This document shows, piece after piece, positions 1 through 7,178 of a DNA stretch of 14,571 bases. Source of the stretch: UBA3263 sp964549975 (GTDB lineage: Bacteria > Bacteroidota > Bacteroidia > Bacteroidales > Muribaculaceae); assembly GCA_964549975.1 (NCBI GenBank), contig CAZJWM010000052.1, positions 1 to 14,571 on the forward strand, given 5' to 3'. Under the pieces are notes generated by a model that saw only the letters and a list, made by a program, of their open reading frames with translations, was not told the origin of the DNA and ran no database searches. The translations under genes and the position numbers were made by a program. The stretch's first letter is position 1. The number at the start of each line of letters is the position of its first letter.

Positions 1-999
1 ATCACTCGATGGAGGGCTGCGGCCGTGGCTATGGCGGCGGTGGCCATGGTGAGTTGCGGCAAGTCGGCCGAATCGGATGTTGAGGTGGATTTTGACAAGT
101 TTCCCGAGGCTAAGATGCTTACGGGTGAGGTCAGAACAATTGAATGCGATGATGTTTACGTGCCCGGTGCTTTGGCTGTGACCGACAGCGGGTATATGGT
201 CTATCTATATGATTCTGAAGATTTTATTTCGGTGACTGATACGGCATTTCGTCAGCAACGGTTGATTGCTCACAAGGGGCAGGCTCCGGGCGAGGTGACA
301 GCCGTGTCGGGCTCGTTTGGACGGCCGTTGGACGACAGCGGTTTGCTGTCGGTCTATGATCCTCATGCCGTGAAGATGTATGGCTATCAGCCCGGCGGCG
401 ACGGCGCTTTGCAGGAGGTGATGACCTTTCCAACCGATTTTGCGGCGTATGCTCCGCTGAGTGTTGTGAGGCTTAAGACGGGCAGCTATGCAGCCACGCG
501 CGGCGATTTCCGCTATGGCATGGTGATGTATGATCCGGCCACGTCGGCCACGATGCTTTGCCCCACGGGATTGAAGGCAGTGGATGAGACGAAGCCGTTG
601 GCCGACCACGTGTCGATGCGCGACATGAGCTATTCGGCCAAGAACGGTATAGTGGCGGAGATTTATGGCTCGATGCCGGTGGTGGTGCTCCACGATGAGA
701 CAGGCGCAGTGGTGCGCACCATCACTGTCAAGGGCATTGACCCTCAGGAGAAGGAATATGATCGGCTCTCCGACGTGTTTAGGTCGGTGACTCTGACCGA
801 TGATTTGATTTGGCTGCTTTATGGCGACGATGAGTTGATGGACTGCGCTCACGTTATGGCCATGAGCTATGAGGGCGAGCCGCGGGCCCACTACGTCATC
901 AAGCCTACGTCGGTGATCACCATCGACGAAAAGCGCGGACTGATCATTGCCGTGAATCCCAATGCCGACGATGAAGCGATTGTGACCTATCGCTATTGA
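1..999 (+). CDS. BF3164-like beta-propeller lipoprotein, 5' end outside window
   Basis: The reading frame is open from the first base; the earliest in-window start codon (GTG at 25) falls inside a signal peptide, so the true start is probably upstream. The visible N-terminus has arginines, a hydrophobic Ala/Val/Met stretch and a lipobox-like Met-Val-Ser-Cys, followed by GKSAESD. This suggests a lipoprotein exported by signal peptidase II. The roughly 310-residue mature part is rich in short beta segments of the kind YMVYLYDSEDF, SVYDPHAVKMYGY and DEKRGLIIAVNPNADDEAIV. This resembles the Bacteroidales BF3164/TolB-like six-bladed propeller family. The substrate or partner is unknown. It converges on hpf across a hairpin. 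The family call is pattern-based; other 6-bladed propeller lipoproteins are possible. Confidence 0.65.
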   Translation: MTRWRAAAVAMAAVAMVSCGKSAESDVEVDFDKFPEAKMLTGEVRTIECDDVYVPGALAVTDSGYMVYLYDSEDFISVTDTAFRQQRLIAHKGQAPGEVTAVSGSFGRPLDDSGLLSVYDPHAVKMYGYQPGGDGALQEVMTFPTDFAAYAPLSVVRLKTGSYAATRGDFRYGMVMYDPATSATMLCPTGLKAVDETKPLADHVSMRDMSYSAKNGIVAEIYGSMPVVVLHDETGAVVRTITVKGIDPQEKEYDRLSDVFRSVTLTDDLIWLLYGDDELMDCAHVMAMSYEGEPRAHYVIKPTSVITIDEKRGLIIAVNPNADDEAIVTYRY

Positions 1000-1032
1000 A
1001 TCGCGCGGCGGAAAAAATGACAAAACGGAAGC

Positions 1033-1060
1033 GGAGCGTGCCGACAGGTCGGCGCGCCCC
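1033..1060 (-). terminator. Candidate terminator hairpin between convergent genes
   Basis: GCGTGCCGAC (1036-1045) and GTCGGCGCGC (1048-1057) pair almost perfectly with one G-T wobble. GG/CC pairs flank the stem beyond one mismatch. Read on the minus strand, the stem is followed by T-rich sequence (GTTTTGTCATTTTTTCC), which suits termination of the rpsU-xerC-hpf operon. The plus-strand side lacks a T tract, so termination of the lipoprotein gene here is less certain. Confidence 0.4.
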
Positions 1061-1087
1061 GCGTGACGTTTCAGAGAGTTGGGTGGA

Positions 1088-1381
1088 TTATTTCTTGTCT
1101 TTGAGTTTTTCGAGTTGGGGCTCGATGGCTGCGATGCAGAGGTCGATGGCCTCTTCGAAAGAGTTGGCGGTTTTGGTGGCCACGATGTCGTCGTGTTGCG
1201 GGATGGTGACGCTGAGTCGGGCTTCTTTGTTCATGGCGGTTTCGGGCTTGACGACTTTGAGCGTGGCGGCGATTTCGGTGATGTTGATGTGTTTGCGTGC
1301 CAGTTTGTCGGCCTTCTTGTTGATGAAGGCGGTGAGGCTTTCGGCGATGTCGAAGTGGATGGCTTGAATTTTAGTTTCCAT
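1088..1381 (-). CDS. hpf: Ribosome hibernation promoting factor (HPF/RaiA family, short form)
   Basis: This is a 97-residue protein starting METKIQAIHFDIAESL and ending QLEKLKDKK. The beta-alpha-beta-beta-beta-alpha layout, the phrase 'FDIAESLTAFINKKADKLAR' and the C-terminal 'FEEAIDLCIAAIEPQLEKLK' helix are typical of short HPF/YfiA proteins. These bind the 30S decoding region and promote inactive 70S or 100S ribosomes in slow growth. It lacks the long C-terminal dimerisation domain. ATG at 1381 was chosen because AAGGAGG lies just upstream, an unusually good ribosome-binding site for this phylum. That site sits inside the end of xerC, which overlaps hpf by 11 bases, so the two are translationally coupled. 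Upstream in-frame codons belong to antisense-looking xerC sequence and are rejected. Confidence 0.9.
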   Translation of the reverse strand: METKIQAIHFDIAESLTAFINKKADKLARKHINITEIAATLKVVKPETAMNKEARLSVTIPQHDDIVATKTANSFEEAIDLCIAAIEPQLEKLKDKK

Positions 1382-2312
1382 TTGTTCCTCCTTTTCTTTG
1401 TGCACGAGGATGTGCGAGTTGATAATTATTTTTAAGGTCACGCATGCTGATGTGCGTGTAGATTTGTGTCGTGGCGAGTGATTCGTGGCCGAGGAGCCGG
1501 CGCACGGAGTTGAGGTCGGCGCCTTGCGAGAGCATGTCGGTGGCAAATGAGTGGCGCAACACGTGTGGGCTGATTTGGTCGGCGTGCATTCCGGCGGCGG
1601 TGAGGTTGTTGTGGACCACGTTGTAGACCAGTCGGCGGTAGAGTGGGCGGCCGTCGGGGCGAGCCAACAGTGTCCCGGCTTCGCCCACGGGGCCGCGCGA
1701 GGCGCGATAGCGGTCGATGAGGCCGGCGAGTTCGGGGCCGAATGGGATGATGCGGTCTTTGTTGCCTTTGCCGTTGACGCGGAGTTCGCCGGCGGCGGTG
1801 TCCACCTGAGCGTCTTGCAGGTTGATGAGTTCGGAGCAGCGCAGGCCGGTGGAGTAGAGCATGGTGATAATCAGGGTGTCGCGTAGGGTGGTGTCGCCGC
1901 TGTCGGGCGAGGCGTCGGCGCTGAGGGCTGCGGGGAGCTCGGTGTCGATATAGGCGTTGAGCTGCGAGGCGCGGAGCTTGACGGGCAGGCGGTGGTGGGT
2001 GCGCGGCATGCGCAGGTGGGCCGTGGGGTCTTTTGCTTGGGGGTGGGTGGCGCAAAGGAAGCGGTAGAATGTGCGCAGGGCGGCCACGTTGCTGCGAATG
2101 GAGTTGGCTTTGAGGCCTTTTTGAGCAAGGTGGGCCATGTAGATGCGCACATCGGCTTCGCTAATGGCCAGGGGGTCGAAGCGCTCGCGGTTGCCGTCGG
2201 TTGCGAAGTCGGCCCAGTGGGTCAAGCAACCAATATACGACGAAACGGTGCAGGCTGAGTAGTTCAGCTCGCACCGTGTGTAAGTCTTGAAGGATTCAAT
2301 ATAGTCGTTCAT
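1371..2312 (-). CDS. xerC: XerC/XerD-family tyrosine recombinase
   Basis: The 313-residue protein has an N-terminal SAM-like core-binding domain (about 1-105) and a catalytic domain. The six catalytic residues are visible: R158 in YSTGLRCSEL, K182 in NGKGNKDR, H250 and R253 in PHVLRHSFAT, H276 in LGHESLATT and nucleophile Y285 in IYTHISM. Their spacings (24, 3, 26 and 9 where comparable) match E. coli XerD. It probably resolves chromosome dimers at dif or acts as a second Xer protein; C versus D cannot be decided here. ATG at 2312 is preferred over an upstream TTG at 2348, because the latter lies inside a long hairpin. It sits between rpsU and hpf, an arrangement I know from other Bacteroidales. 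No separate promoter is convincing, so it is probably cotranscribed with rpsU. Confidence 0.93.
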   Translation of the reverse strand: MNDYIESFKTYTRCELNYSACTVSSYIGCLTHWADFATDGNRERFDPLAISEADVRIYMAHLAQKGLKANSIRSNVAALRTFYRFLCATHPQAKDPTAHLRMPRTHHRLPVKLRASQLNAYIDTELPAALSADASPDSGDTTLRDTLIITMLYSTGLRCSELINLQDAQVDTAAGELRVNGKGNKDRIIPFGPELAGLIDRYRASRGPVGEAGTLLARPDGRPLYRRLVYNVVHNNLTAAGMHADQISPHVLRHSFATDMLSQGADLNSVRRLLGHESLATTQIYTHISMRDLKNNYQLAHPRAQRKGGTNGN

Positions 2313-2366
2313 TATCTTCGGCAAGGTGCGGGGGAGGTGAGCCTCCAACCTATGCAGCGAAGATAA
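2312..2366 (-). promoter_or_regulatory. Long leader hairpin abutting the xerC start codon
   Basis: TTATCTTCG (2312-2320) and CGAAGATAA (2358-2366) are a perfect 9-bp inverted repeat. Inside it GCA/TGC, AGGT/ACCT and GGAGG/CCTCC also pair in nested order around a 4-base loop (2338-2341), giving about 21 pairs with small bulges. In the mRNA the 3' arm ends on the A of the xerC AUG, so the whole translation-initiation leader is sequestered. It could be a translational switch, an RNA-processing site separating rpsU from xerC, or a protein-binding palindrome. The pairing is seen directly; the function is inference. Confidence 0.6.
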
Positions 2367-2421
2367 GACTATATTTTGAGTTTGCCAAATAATTTAGGCA
2401 AAAAATTCGGGAAAAGTTGCT

Positions 2422-2613
2422 TTAAGCTTCAACCGAGCGCAGTTTCTGCACGTAAACCGCTTTCATCATCTTTTTGCGGTTGGCCACAGAGGGTTTTTCG
2501 AAAGCTTGGCGGCTGCGGAGTTCGCGAACGATGCCGGTCTTTTCGAATTTGCGCTTGAACTTTTTGAGGGCTTTCTCGATGTTTTCGCCTTCTTTTACTT
2601 GTACAATAATCAT
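2422..2613 (-). CDS. rpsU: 30S ribosomal protein S21
   Basis: The 63-residue basic protein MIIVQVKEGENIEKALKKFK... with KFEKTGIVRELRSRQAFEKP and NRKKMMK is a clear S21, a late-assembling small-subunit protein near the anti-Shine-Dalgarno region of 16S rRNA. Length and sequence match Bacteroidetes S21. ATG at 2613 follows a leader of roughly 50 bases from a strong promoter at 2671-2701. It is the first gene of the rpsU-xerC-hpf operon and is separated from xerC by 109 bases that hold a long hairpin. Confidence 0.96.
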   Translation of the reverse strand: MIIVQVKEGENIEKALKKFKRKFEKTGIVRELRSRQAFEKPSVANRKKMMKAVYVQKLRSVEA

Positions 2614-2670
2614 TTGTTATAGAGCTTTTTGAATGTTATGCAAAGGGTTTGTTTGTTTCGAATTGCGGGG

Positions 2671-2701
2671 CAAAATTACGAAAATTTTCTGTGACTACAA
2701 A
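2671..2701 (-). promoter_or_regulatory. Bacteroidetes-type promoter for rpsU
   Basis: On the minus strand, TTTG (2701-2698) is followed after exactly 19 bases by TAATTTTG (2678-2671), a full match to the Bacteroidetes -33/-7 consensus. It lies about 58 bases before the rpsU ATG and has no other gene to serve. Confidence 0.8.
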
Positions 2702-2800
2702 ATTTTTTGCTCCCTTTTTTCTCGGAATTTTCGTGCGGGCGGCTTCACTGAATTGTGCAGATATTCAAGCCAATCGCCGCGGGCGCCGTGGGGGGACGGG

Positions 2801-2832
2801 AAAGCCCGATTGGCGCGGGCCAATCGGGCTTT
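2801..2832 (-). terminator. Terminator hairpin after nagB
   Basis: AAAGCCCGATTGG (2801-2813) pairs perfectly with CCAATCGGGCTTT (2820-2832) across a six-base loop. It lies 33 bases past the nagB stop codon on the minus strand. The trailing T run is short (TTT), but stems of this shape flanked by A and T are typical intrinsic terminators. It would separate the GH109-nagB unit from the rpsU operon. Confidence 0.75.
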
Positions 2833-2864
2833 GGGGATTCGGGGGAGTGGGTGGAGGGCTCGGC

Positions 2865-3674
2865 TTAGAGCTGGGTGTCGGGGTTGAGGTTGGCTGCTTC
2901 GATGTCTTTGAAGTAGCGATAGGTCGACACTTTCAGTTCGGCGCAGGCATCTTCGTCGGCCACGATGATGGCGTGTTGATGGAGCTGCAGGGCCGAGATG
3001 GTCCACATTTGGCTGACGCCACCTTCCACGCCGTGCTGCAGGGCGCGGGCCTTGTTGTGGCCGTTGACCATGAGGAGCACTTCGCGGGCGGCCATCACGG
3101 TGCCAACGCCCACGGTCAGTGCGGTCTTGGGCACCAGGTCGAGGTTGCCTTCGAAGAAGCGTGAGTTGGCGATGATGGTGTCTTGGGTGAGGGTCTTCAT
3201 GCGGGTGCGCGAGGTGAGGCTGGAGCCGGGCTCGTTGAAGGCGATGTGGCCGTCGGGGCCAACGCCGCCCAGGAAGAGGTCGATGCCGCCGTAGGAGGCG
3301 ATTTTGGCTTCATAGCGAGCGCATTCTTCGGCGGGATCGGCAGCGTTGCCGTTGAGGATGTTCACCTGGTCGGCGGGGATGTCGATGTGGTTGAAGAAGT
3401 TTTCGTGCATGAAGGTGTAGTAGCTCTGCTCGTGGTTTTGGGGCAGGTTGCAATACTCGTCCATATTGAATGTCACCACGTGTTTGAAGCTCACTTTGCC
3501 CTCTTTGTGGAGCTCGATGAGGCGGCGATACATGCCCAGGGGGCTGCTGCCTGTGGGGAGACCGAGCACGAAGGGATGTTCGGCGGTGGGCTTGGCGGCG
3601 TTGATGCGCGCTGCCACGTAGTTGCCGGCCCAACGTGAGAGGTCGGCGTAGTTAGGTTCGATTACTAAACGCAT
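2865..3674 (-). CDS. nagB: Glucosamine-6-phosphate deaminase
   Basis: The 269-residue protein converts glucosamine-6-phosphate to fructose-6-phosphate and ammonia in the cytoplasm, the last step of N-acetyl amino-sugar catabolism. Signature segments are LGLPTGSSPLGMYRRLI (phosphate/sugar loop), FNMDEYCNL with D72, and VGPDGHIAFNEPGSS with D141, H143 and E148. These fall at the same residue numbers as in E. coli NagB, so the start is secure. The length is also close to the usual 266. It starts 20 bases after the GH109-like gene and is presumably cotranscribed with it, which links sugar release or processing to central metabolism. A strong hairpin follows the stop. Confidence 0.95.
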   Translation of the reverse strand: MRLVIEPNYADLSRWAGNYVAARINAAKPTAEHPFVLGLPTGSSPLGMYRRLIELHKEGKVSFKHVVTFNMDEYCNLPQNHEQSYYTFMHENFFNHIDIPADQVNILNGNAADPAEECARYEAKIASYGGIDLFLGGVGPDGHIAFNEPGSSLTSRTRMKTLTQDTIIANSRFFEGNLDLVPKTALTVGVGTVMAAREVLLMVNGHNKARALQHGVEGGVSQMWTISALQLHQHAIIVADEDACAELKVSTYRYFKDIEAANLNPDTQL

Positions 3675-3694
3675 AATGTTTCTTGAGTGATTTC

Positions 3695-5083
3695 TTATTT
3701 TTTATAGGCGTGGTGGAAGCCTTTCACTTTCTGCCAAGCGCCGCGGGTGAAGTCGGGCACTTCCACGGGGGCGTTGCCGTTTTCGATGGAGAGCTTGCTC
3801 AGGGGAGCCAGGCAGCACCATTCGGCCAGGTCATACACGTCCATGTCCAGGGGCAGGCCGTTGCGCAGGCAGTAGACCAGACGGTAGTCCATGATGTAGT
3901 CCATGCCGCCATGGCCGCCAACAGTTTTGGCATATTCGCCGATTTCTTTGACGATGGGGTGGGTGTATTTGGCTTCGAGGGCTTGCTGCTGCTCGGGTGA
4001 GAGGAAGTTGTGGGCGCTGAGGTTTTCGTGGTTGGGCAGGCCGTTGGCTTCGGTGGCGGGCAGGGCATCGGGTTGGAATGCGTAGCCGGGTTCGGGATAT
4101 TTGTTGGCGAAGCCCTTAGTGCCGGTGATTTGATACATGCGGCTGTAGGGTCGGGGGTTCATCACGTCGTGTTGGATTTGGATGGTTTTGCCTTTGACGG
4201 TGCGAATCATCGTCATGGTGTGGTCGCCGTTTTGGAAGTCGGTGCAATCCTTGCCGGTTTGAGCTTTAACGATGCCGGGGCCGGTGAAGGGGTCGGAGTC
4301 CATGGCCACGAGGGTGGTCATGCGGTCGCCGCGGTGCATGTCCAGGAGTTGGCAAGCCGGGCCCATGCCGTGGGTGGCGTAGACGTCGCCACGGTGGCGG
4401 CTGTTGAAGTCGAGGCGCCAGTTGTTCCAGTAGTAGGGCCAGAATTCTTCGAGGTTGTGGATGTAGGAGCCTTCCACGTGGACGGGTTCGCCGAAGAGGC
4501 CTTGCTGAGCCATGTAGAGGGTGTTCATTTCAAAGAAGTCGTAGACGCAGTTTTCGAGCATCATGCAGTGTTTGCGGGTGCGTTCCGAGGTGTTGATCAG
4601 GCCCCAGATTTCGTCGAGGTCCATGGCAGCGGGCACTTCGATGGCCACGTTTTTGCCGTGTTCCATGCCGTAGATACCCATCTTGGCATGGTTTTCCCAG
4701 TCGGTGACGATATAGAGCAGGTTAATGTCGTCGCGTTCGGCGAGCTGTTTCCAAGCGTCTTTCGAGCCGTAGTAGGCATCGGGTTTGGCCAGACCGGCGT
4801 CGGTGACGATTTTCTGACCGTTGGCAGCGCGAGCGGAGTCAAGGTCGCAAACGGCCACGATTTTCACGCCGGGGATTTTGGTGAAACGGGCCACGGCGCC
4901 GGGGCCGCGCATGCCCAGGCCAACAAAGCCCACGCGGACGGTGTCGATGGCGGGGGCGGCATAATTCACCATGTCGGTTTGACCACTGGGGCGCTTGGGC
5001 ACCTTGGTGGTGATAGTCTTTGCCGAGCAGGTCATCACTGATGCACAAGCTACTGCGGCACACATTAACAGTTTAAATTTCAT
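3695..5083 (-). CDS. Gfo/Idh/MocA-family protein, probable GH109 glycosidase, exported
   Basis: The 462-residue protein has a hydrophobic signal sequence (residues 1-21; cleavage near CSA-KT, or a weak lipobox ending at C19). A Rossmann NAD-binding motif GFVGLGMRGPGAV (52-64) and AIEVPAAM near 147-154 follow. Segments GSYIHNL (Y207, H209) and VYATHGMGP (Y235, H238) resemble the tyrosine/histidine active-site pairs of GH109 alpha-N-acetylgalactosaminidases. Those enzymes cleave terminal alpha-GalNAc by a transient NAD oxidation and elimination. Export plus nagB directly downstream fits host-glycan (mucin, blood-group A) amino-sugar use. The exact substrate is inferred: other exported Gfo/Idh/MocA proteins have related folds. 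It has its own promoter at 5139-5170. Confidence 0.82.
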   Translation of the reverse strand: MKFKLLMCAAVACASVMTCSAKTITTKVPKRPSGQTDMVNYAAPAIDTVRVGFVGLGMRGPGAVARFTKIPGVKIVAVCDLDSARAANGQKIVTDAGLAKPDAYYGSKDAWKQLAERDDINLLYIVTDWENHAKMGIYGMEHGKNVAIEVPAAMDLDEIWGLINTSERTRKHCMMLENCVYDFFEMNTLYMAQQGLFGEPVHVEGSYIHNLEEFWPYYWNNWRLDFNSRHRGDVYATHGMGPACQLLDMHRGDRMTTLVAMDSDPFTGPGIVKAQTGKDCTDFQNGDHTMTMIRTVKGKTIQIQHDVMNPRPYSRMYQITGTKGFANKYPEPGYAFQPDALPATEANGLPNHENLSAHNFLSPEQQQALEAKYTHPIVKEIGEYAKTVGGHGGMDYIMDYRLVYCLRNGLPLDMDVYDLAEWCCLAPLSKLSIENGNAPVEVPDFTRGAWQKVKGFHHAYKK

Positions 5084-5138
5084 TGGTCTATTAAGATGTT
5101 AGAGGTGTAGTGAATTTGTTGTGATTATATAGTTGCAG

Positions 5139-5170
5139 CAAAGGTACGAAATTTTTCGGATAATTGCAAT
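5139..5170 (-). promoter_or_regulatory. Bacteroidetes-type promoter for the GH109-nagB operon
   Basis: On the minus strand, ATTG (5170-5167, one mismatch to TTTG) is followed after 20 bases by TACCTTTG (5146-5139). The leader to the ATG at 5083 would be about 50 bases. It is back-to-back with the rpoD promoter, about 100 bases away. Confidence 0.65.
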
Positions 5171-5272
5171 CTAAAGTTCAGCCGCGCCCTTGAATCCGGG
5201 CCGCGCCGGCGGCGGCGTGACAGAAACTTCACATTTTGTGAGAAAAAATTGCACAAATTAATTCGAAAAAAA

Positions 5273-5304
5273 TTTGCCTATTGCGTATAATATGTGTAAC
5301 TTTG
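5273..5304 (+). promoter_or_regulatory. Bacteroidetes-type promoter for rpoD
   Basis: TTTG (5273-5276), a 20-base spacer and TAACTTTG (5297-5304) match the consensus exactly. Transcription should start near 5308, which excludes the upstream TTG at 5274 and supports ATG at 5334. Confidence 0.82.
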
Positions 5305-5333
5305 TAGACTCAAAACTATGCTTTGATGTCAAT

Positions 5334-6191
5334 ATGAGACAGCTAAAAATCACTAAATCAATTACAAATCGCGAAAGCGCATCGCTGGATAAGTATCTTC
5401 AGGAAATCGGCCGCGAAGATCTCATCTCAGTGGATGAAGAGGTTGAACTTGCTCAACGAATCCGCGAGGGCGACGAAAAGGCCCTGGAGAAACTGACGCG
5501 AGCCAATCTCCGTTTTGTGGTATCAGTGGCTAAACAATATCAAAACCAGGGACTCTCGTTGCCCGACTTGATCAACGAGGGCAACTTGGGCTTGATAAAG
5601 GCGGCCCAAAAGTTTGACGAAACCCGCGGCTTCAAGTTTATCAGCTATGCCGTGTGGTGGATCCGCCAATCAATCTTGCAGGCTCTGGCCGAACAGAGCC
5701 GCATCGTGCGCCTGCCCCTCAATCAGGTGGGTTCTCTCAACAAAATCACAAAGGCACTCAGCAAGTTCGAACAGGAAAACGAACGCCGCCCCTCGCCCGA
5801 GGAGCTTGCCGAAAAGCTCGATGTGCCCGTAGAAAAGATTGCCGACACTCTGAAAGTGAGCGGCCGCCACATCTCTGTGGATGCCCCCTTCGTGGAGGGC
5901 GAAGACAACTCGTTGCTCGACGTGCTGACCAACGACGACTCACCCATGGCCGACGCCGGCCTCAACAAGGACTCGCTCAGCAAGGAAGTGGACCGTGCGC
6001 TTCACCAGCTCCACGACCGCGAACGCGAAATCCTGAAAATGTTTTTTGGCATCGACTGCCAGGAGATGACCCTGGAAGAGATCGGCGCCAAATTTGACCT
6101 CACCCGCGAACGCGTTCGTCAGATCAAAGAGAAGGCCATCCGCCGCCTCAAAGGTCAGAAGTCGCGTCTGCTCAAAGCCTACTTGGGTTAA
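5334..6191 (+). CDS. rpoD: Primary RNA polymerase sigma factor (sigma-70 / RpoD, short Bacteroidetes form)
   Basis: The 285-residue sigma factor starts MRQLKITKSITNRES, the usual start of Bacteroidetes RpoD, and lacks region 1.1. Region 1.2 spans about 13-50. Region 2 spans about 49-119, with FISYAVWWIRQSILQAL (102-118) covering 2.3-2.4 for -7 melting and recognition. Region 3 lies at about 127-205. Region 4 lies at about 219-275, with the helix-turn-helix TLEEIGAKFDLTRERVRQIK starting at 246. It directs core polymerase to the TTTG/TAnnTTTG promoters seen throughout the window. ATG at 5334 was chosen from the promoter position and family length. The next gene begins five bases after the stop. 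Confidence 0.96.
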   Translation: MRQLKITKSITNRESASLDKYLQEIGREDLISVDEEVELAQRIREGDEKALEKLTRANLRFVVSVAKQYQNQGLSLPDLINEGNLGLIKAAQKFDETRGFKFISYAVWWIRQSILQALAEQSRIVRLPLNQVGSLNKITKALSKFEQENERRPSPEELAEKLDVPVEKIADTLKVSGRHISVDAPFVEGEDNSLLDVLTNDDSPMADAGLNKDSLSKEVDRALHQLHDREREILKMFFGIDCQEMTLEEIGAKFDLTRERVRQIKEKAIRRLKGQKSRLLKAYLG

Positions 6192-6196
6192 GCCTT

Positions 6197-6490
6197 ATGG
6201 TGAAACATATCGTGGCTTTCCGCCTTAACGGCACTGCGGCCGAGCGCCGCGACGCGGCCGAGCGTTTTCGCGATGCCTTGATGGCTCTGCCCGCGCAAAT
6301 CGACGTTTTGCAGTCGATGGAAGTGGGGCTGAATGAAAACCCTGCCGAAGAGTGGGACGTGGTGCTCACCGCCGTGGTGCCCACCATGGCCGATGTGGCC
6401 ACCTACGCCAAGCATCCCGCTCACGTGGCTGCCGCCTCAATCGTGGGCCCGCTCAAAGCCGCCCGCGCTTGCGTTGACTATGAATTTTGA
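6197..6490 (+). CDS. Dabb (stress-responsive A/B barrel) domain protein
   Basis: The 97-residue protein begins MVKHIVAFRLNGTA and contains WDVVLTAVVPTMADVATYAKHPAHVA and a C-terminal RACVDYEF. This is the typical order of the Dabb family: ferredoxin-like barrels that usually form dimers. Individual functions in bacteria are mostly unassigned, and no catalytic residue is evident. It starts five bases after rpoD and overlaps pgeF by 11 bases, so all three are probably one transcript. Confidence 0.88.
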   Translation: MVKHIVAFRLNGTAAERRDAAERFRDALMALPAQIDVLQSMEVGLNENPAEEWDVVLTAVVPTMADVATYAKHPAHVAAASIVGPLKAARACVDYEF

Positions 6491-7175
6491 ATTGCTGCTG
6501 GAGGAAGTGGCGTCGGTGACAGCCGTCACCTCGCCCGCCGGCTTCAACGTGTGTCACTATGCCGGTGCCACTCCCGAGCAATATTTACCTGACCGACGTC
6601 GGCTCGCTGCCTTTATGGCGGTGGAGCCGACGTCGCTTTTCATACCCCGCCAGACCCACTCGGCGCGCGTGGCCCACGCCGGAGTAGACCTCGACCTGGA
6701 GGGTGTAGACGCCCTGGTGAGCAATCGCCCCGGGCAGGTGCTCTGCATCAACACGGCCGACTGCTTGCCGCTGCTTCTGGTCGACGAGCAGGCCGGAGTG
6801 ATCGGCGCGGCCCATTGCGGCTGGCGTGGCACCGTGGCCGGCATAGCCCTGCGCACCCTCGAGGCGATGATGGCTCTGGGCGCGCGGCCCGAGCGCATCC
6901 ACGCCGCCATGGGCCCCTGCCTCTGCCTCGACTGCTTTGAAGTGGGCGAAGAAGTGGCCGCGCAATTTCCCCCGGAGATGGTGCGCCGCCGCCCCGGCGA
7001 GAAACCACACGTAGACCTTGCTGCCACCGTGGCCGCCCAGCTGCGCAGCCGAGGCGTGACCCATATAGCCCTGCCCACGGCCTGCTCAAAGTGCTCCCCC
7101 GCGGGCCACAACTCCGTGCGCCGCCAAGGCCGCGATTGGCCCCTGCGCACCCTCACCGCCATCCGCCTCCGCTAA
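6480..7175 (+). CDS. pgeF: PgeF/YfiH-family protein (laccase-domain purine nucleoside phosphorylase / peptidoglycan editing factor)
   Basis: The 231-residue protein carries the three family metal ligands: H60 in IPRQTHSARV, C95 in NTADCLPLLL and H112 in AAHCGWRGTVAG. It also has the MGPC...CFEVGEEV and C-terminal TACSKC...SVRRQGRDW segments. Characterised relatives act on purine nucleosides (phosphorolysis or deamination), or correct misincorporated L-serine in peptidoglycan precursors; the older 'multicopper oxidase' label is not well supported. ATG at 6480 overlaps the end of the Dabb gene by 11 bases. Extra cysteines (C147, C149, C152, C202, C205) are noticeable. An intergenic repeat begins three bases after its stop. 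Confidence 0.88.
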   Translation: MNFELLLEEVASVTAVTSPAGFNVCHYAGATPEQYLPDRRRLAAFMAVEPTSLFIPRQTHSARVAHAGVDLDLEGVDALVSNRPGQVLCINTADCLPLLLVDEQAGVIGAAHCGWRGTVAGIALRTLEAMMALGARPERIHAAMGPCLCLDCFEVGEEVAAQFPPEMVRRRPGEKPHVDLAATVAAQLRSRGVTHIALPTACSKCSPAGHNSVRRQGRDWPLRTLTAIRLR

Positions 7176-7178
7176 TCT

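Noticed and set aside
205..1023. Long minus-strand open frame antisense to the lipoprotein gene
   Set aside because: It is rich in His/Arg/Ile with no recognisable domain and mirrors the codon bias of the sense gene. The sense frame has a signal peptide and family features.
2381..2402. TTTGCC/GGCAAA hairpin between rpsU and xerC as a terminator
   Set aside because: The stem is only 6 bp with a 10-base loop and no T run follows in the direction of transcription; xerC and hpf downstream show no other clear promoter.
4010..5041. Long plus-strand open frame antisense to the GH109-like gene
   Set aside because: A Val/Gly/His-rich shadow of a well-supported gene; no start context or promoter.
5229..5241. 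TCACA-TTT-TGTGA inverted repeat before rpoD as a CRP-like operator
   Set aside because: The half-sites are in the wrong order and spacing for a CRP site, the arms are only 5 bp, and such a repeat can arise by chance in AT-rich sequence.
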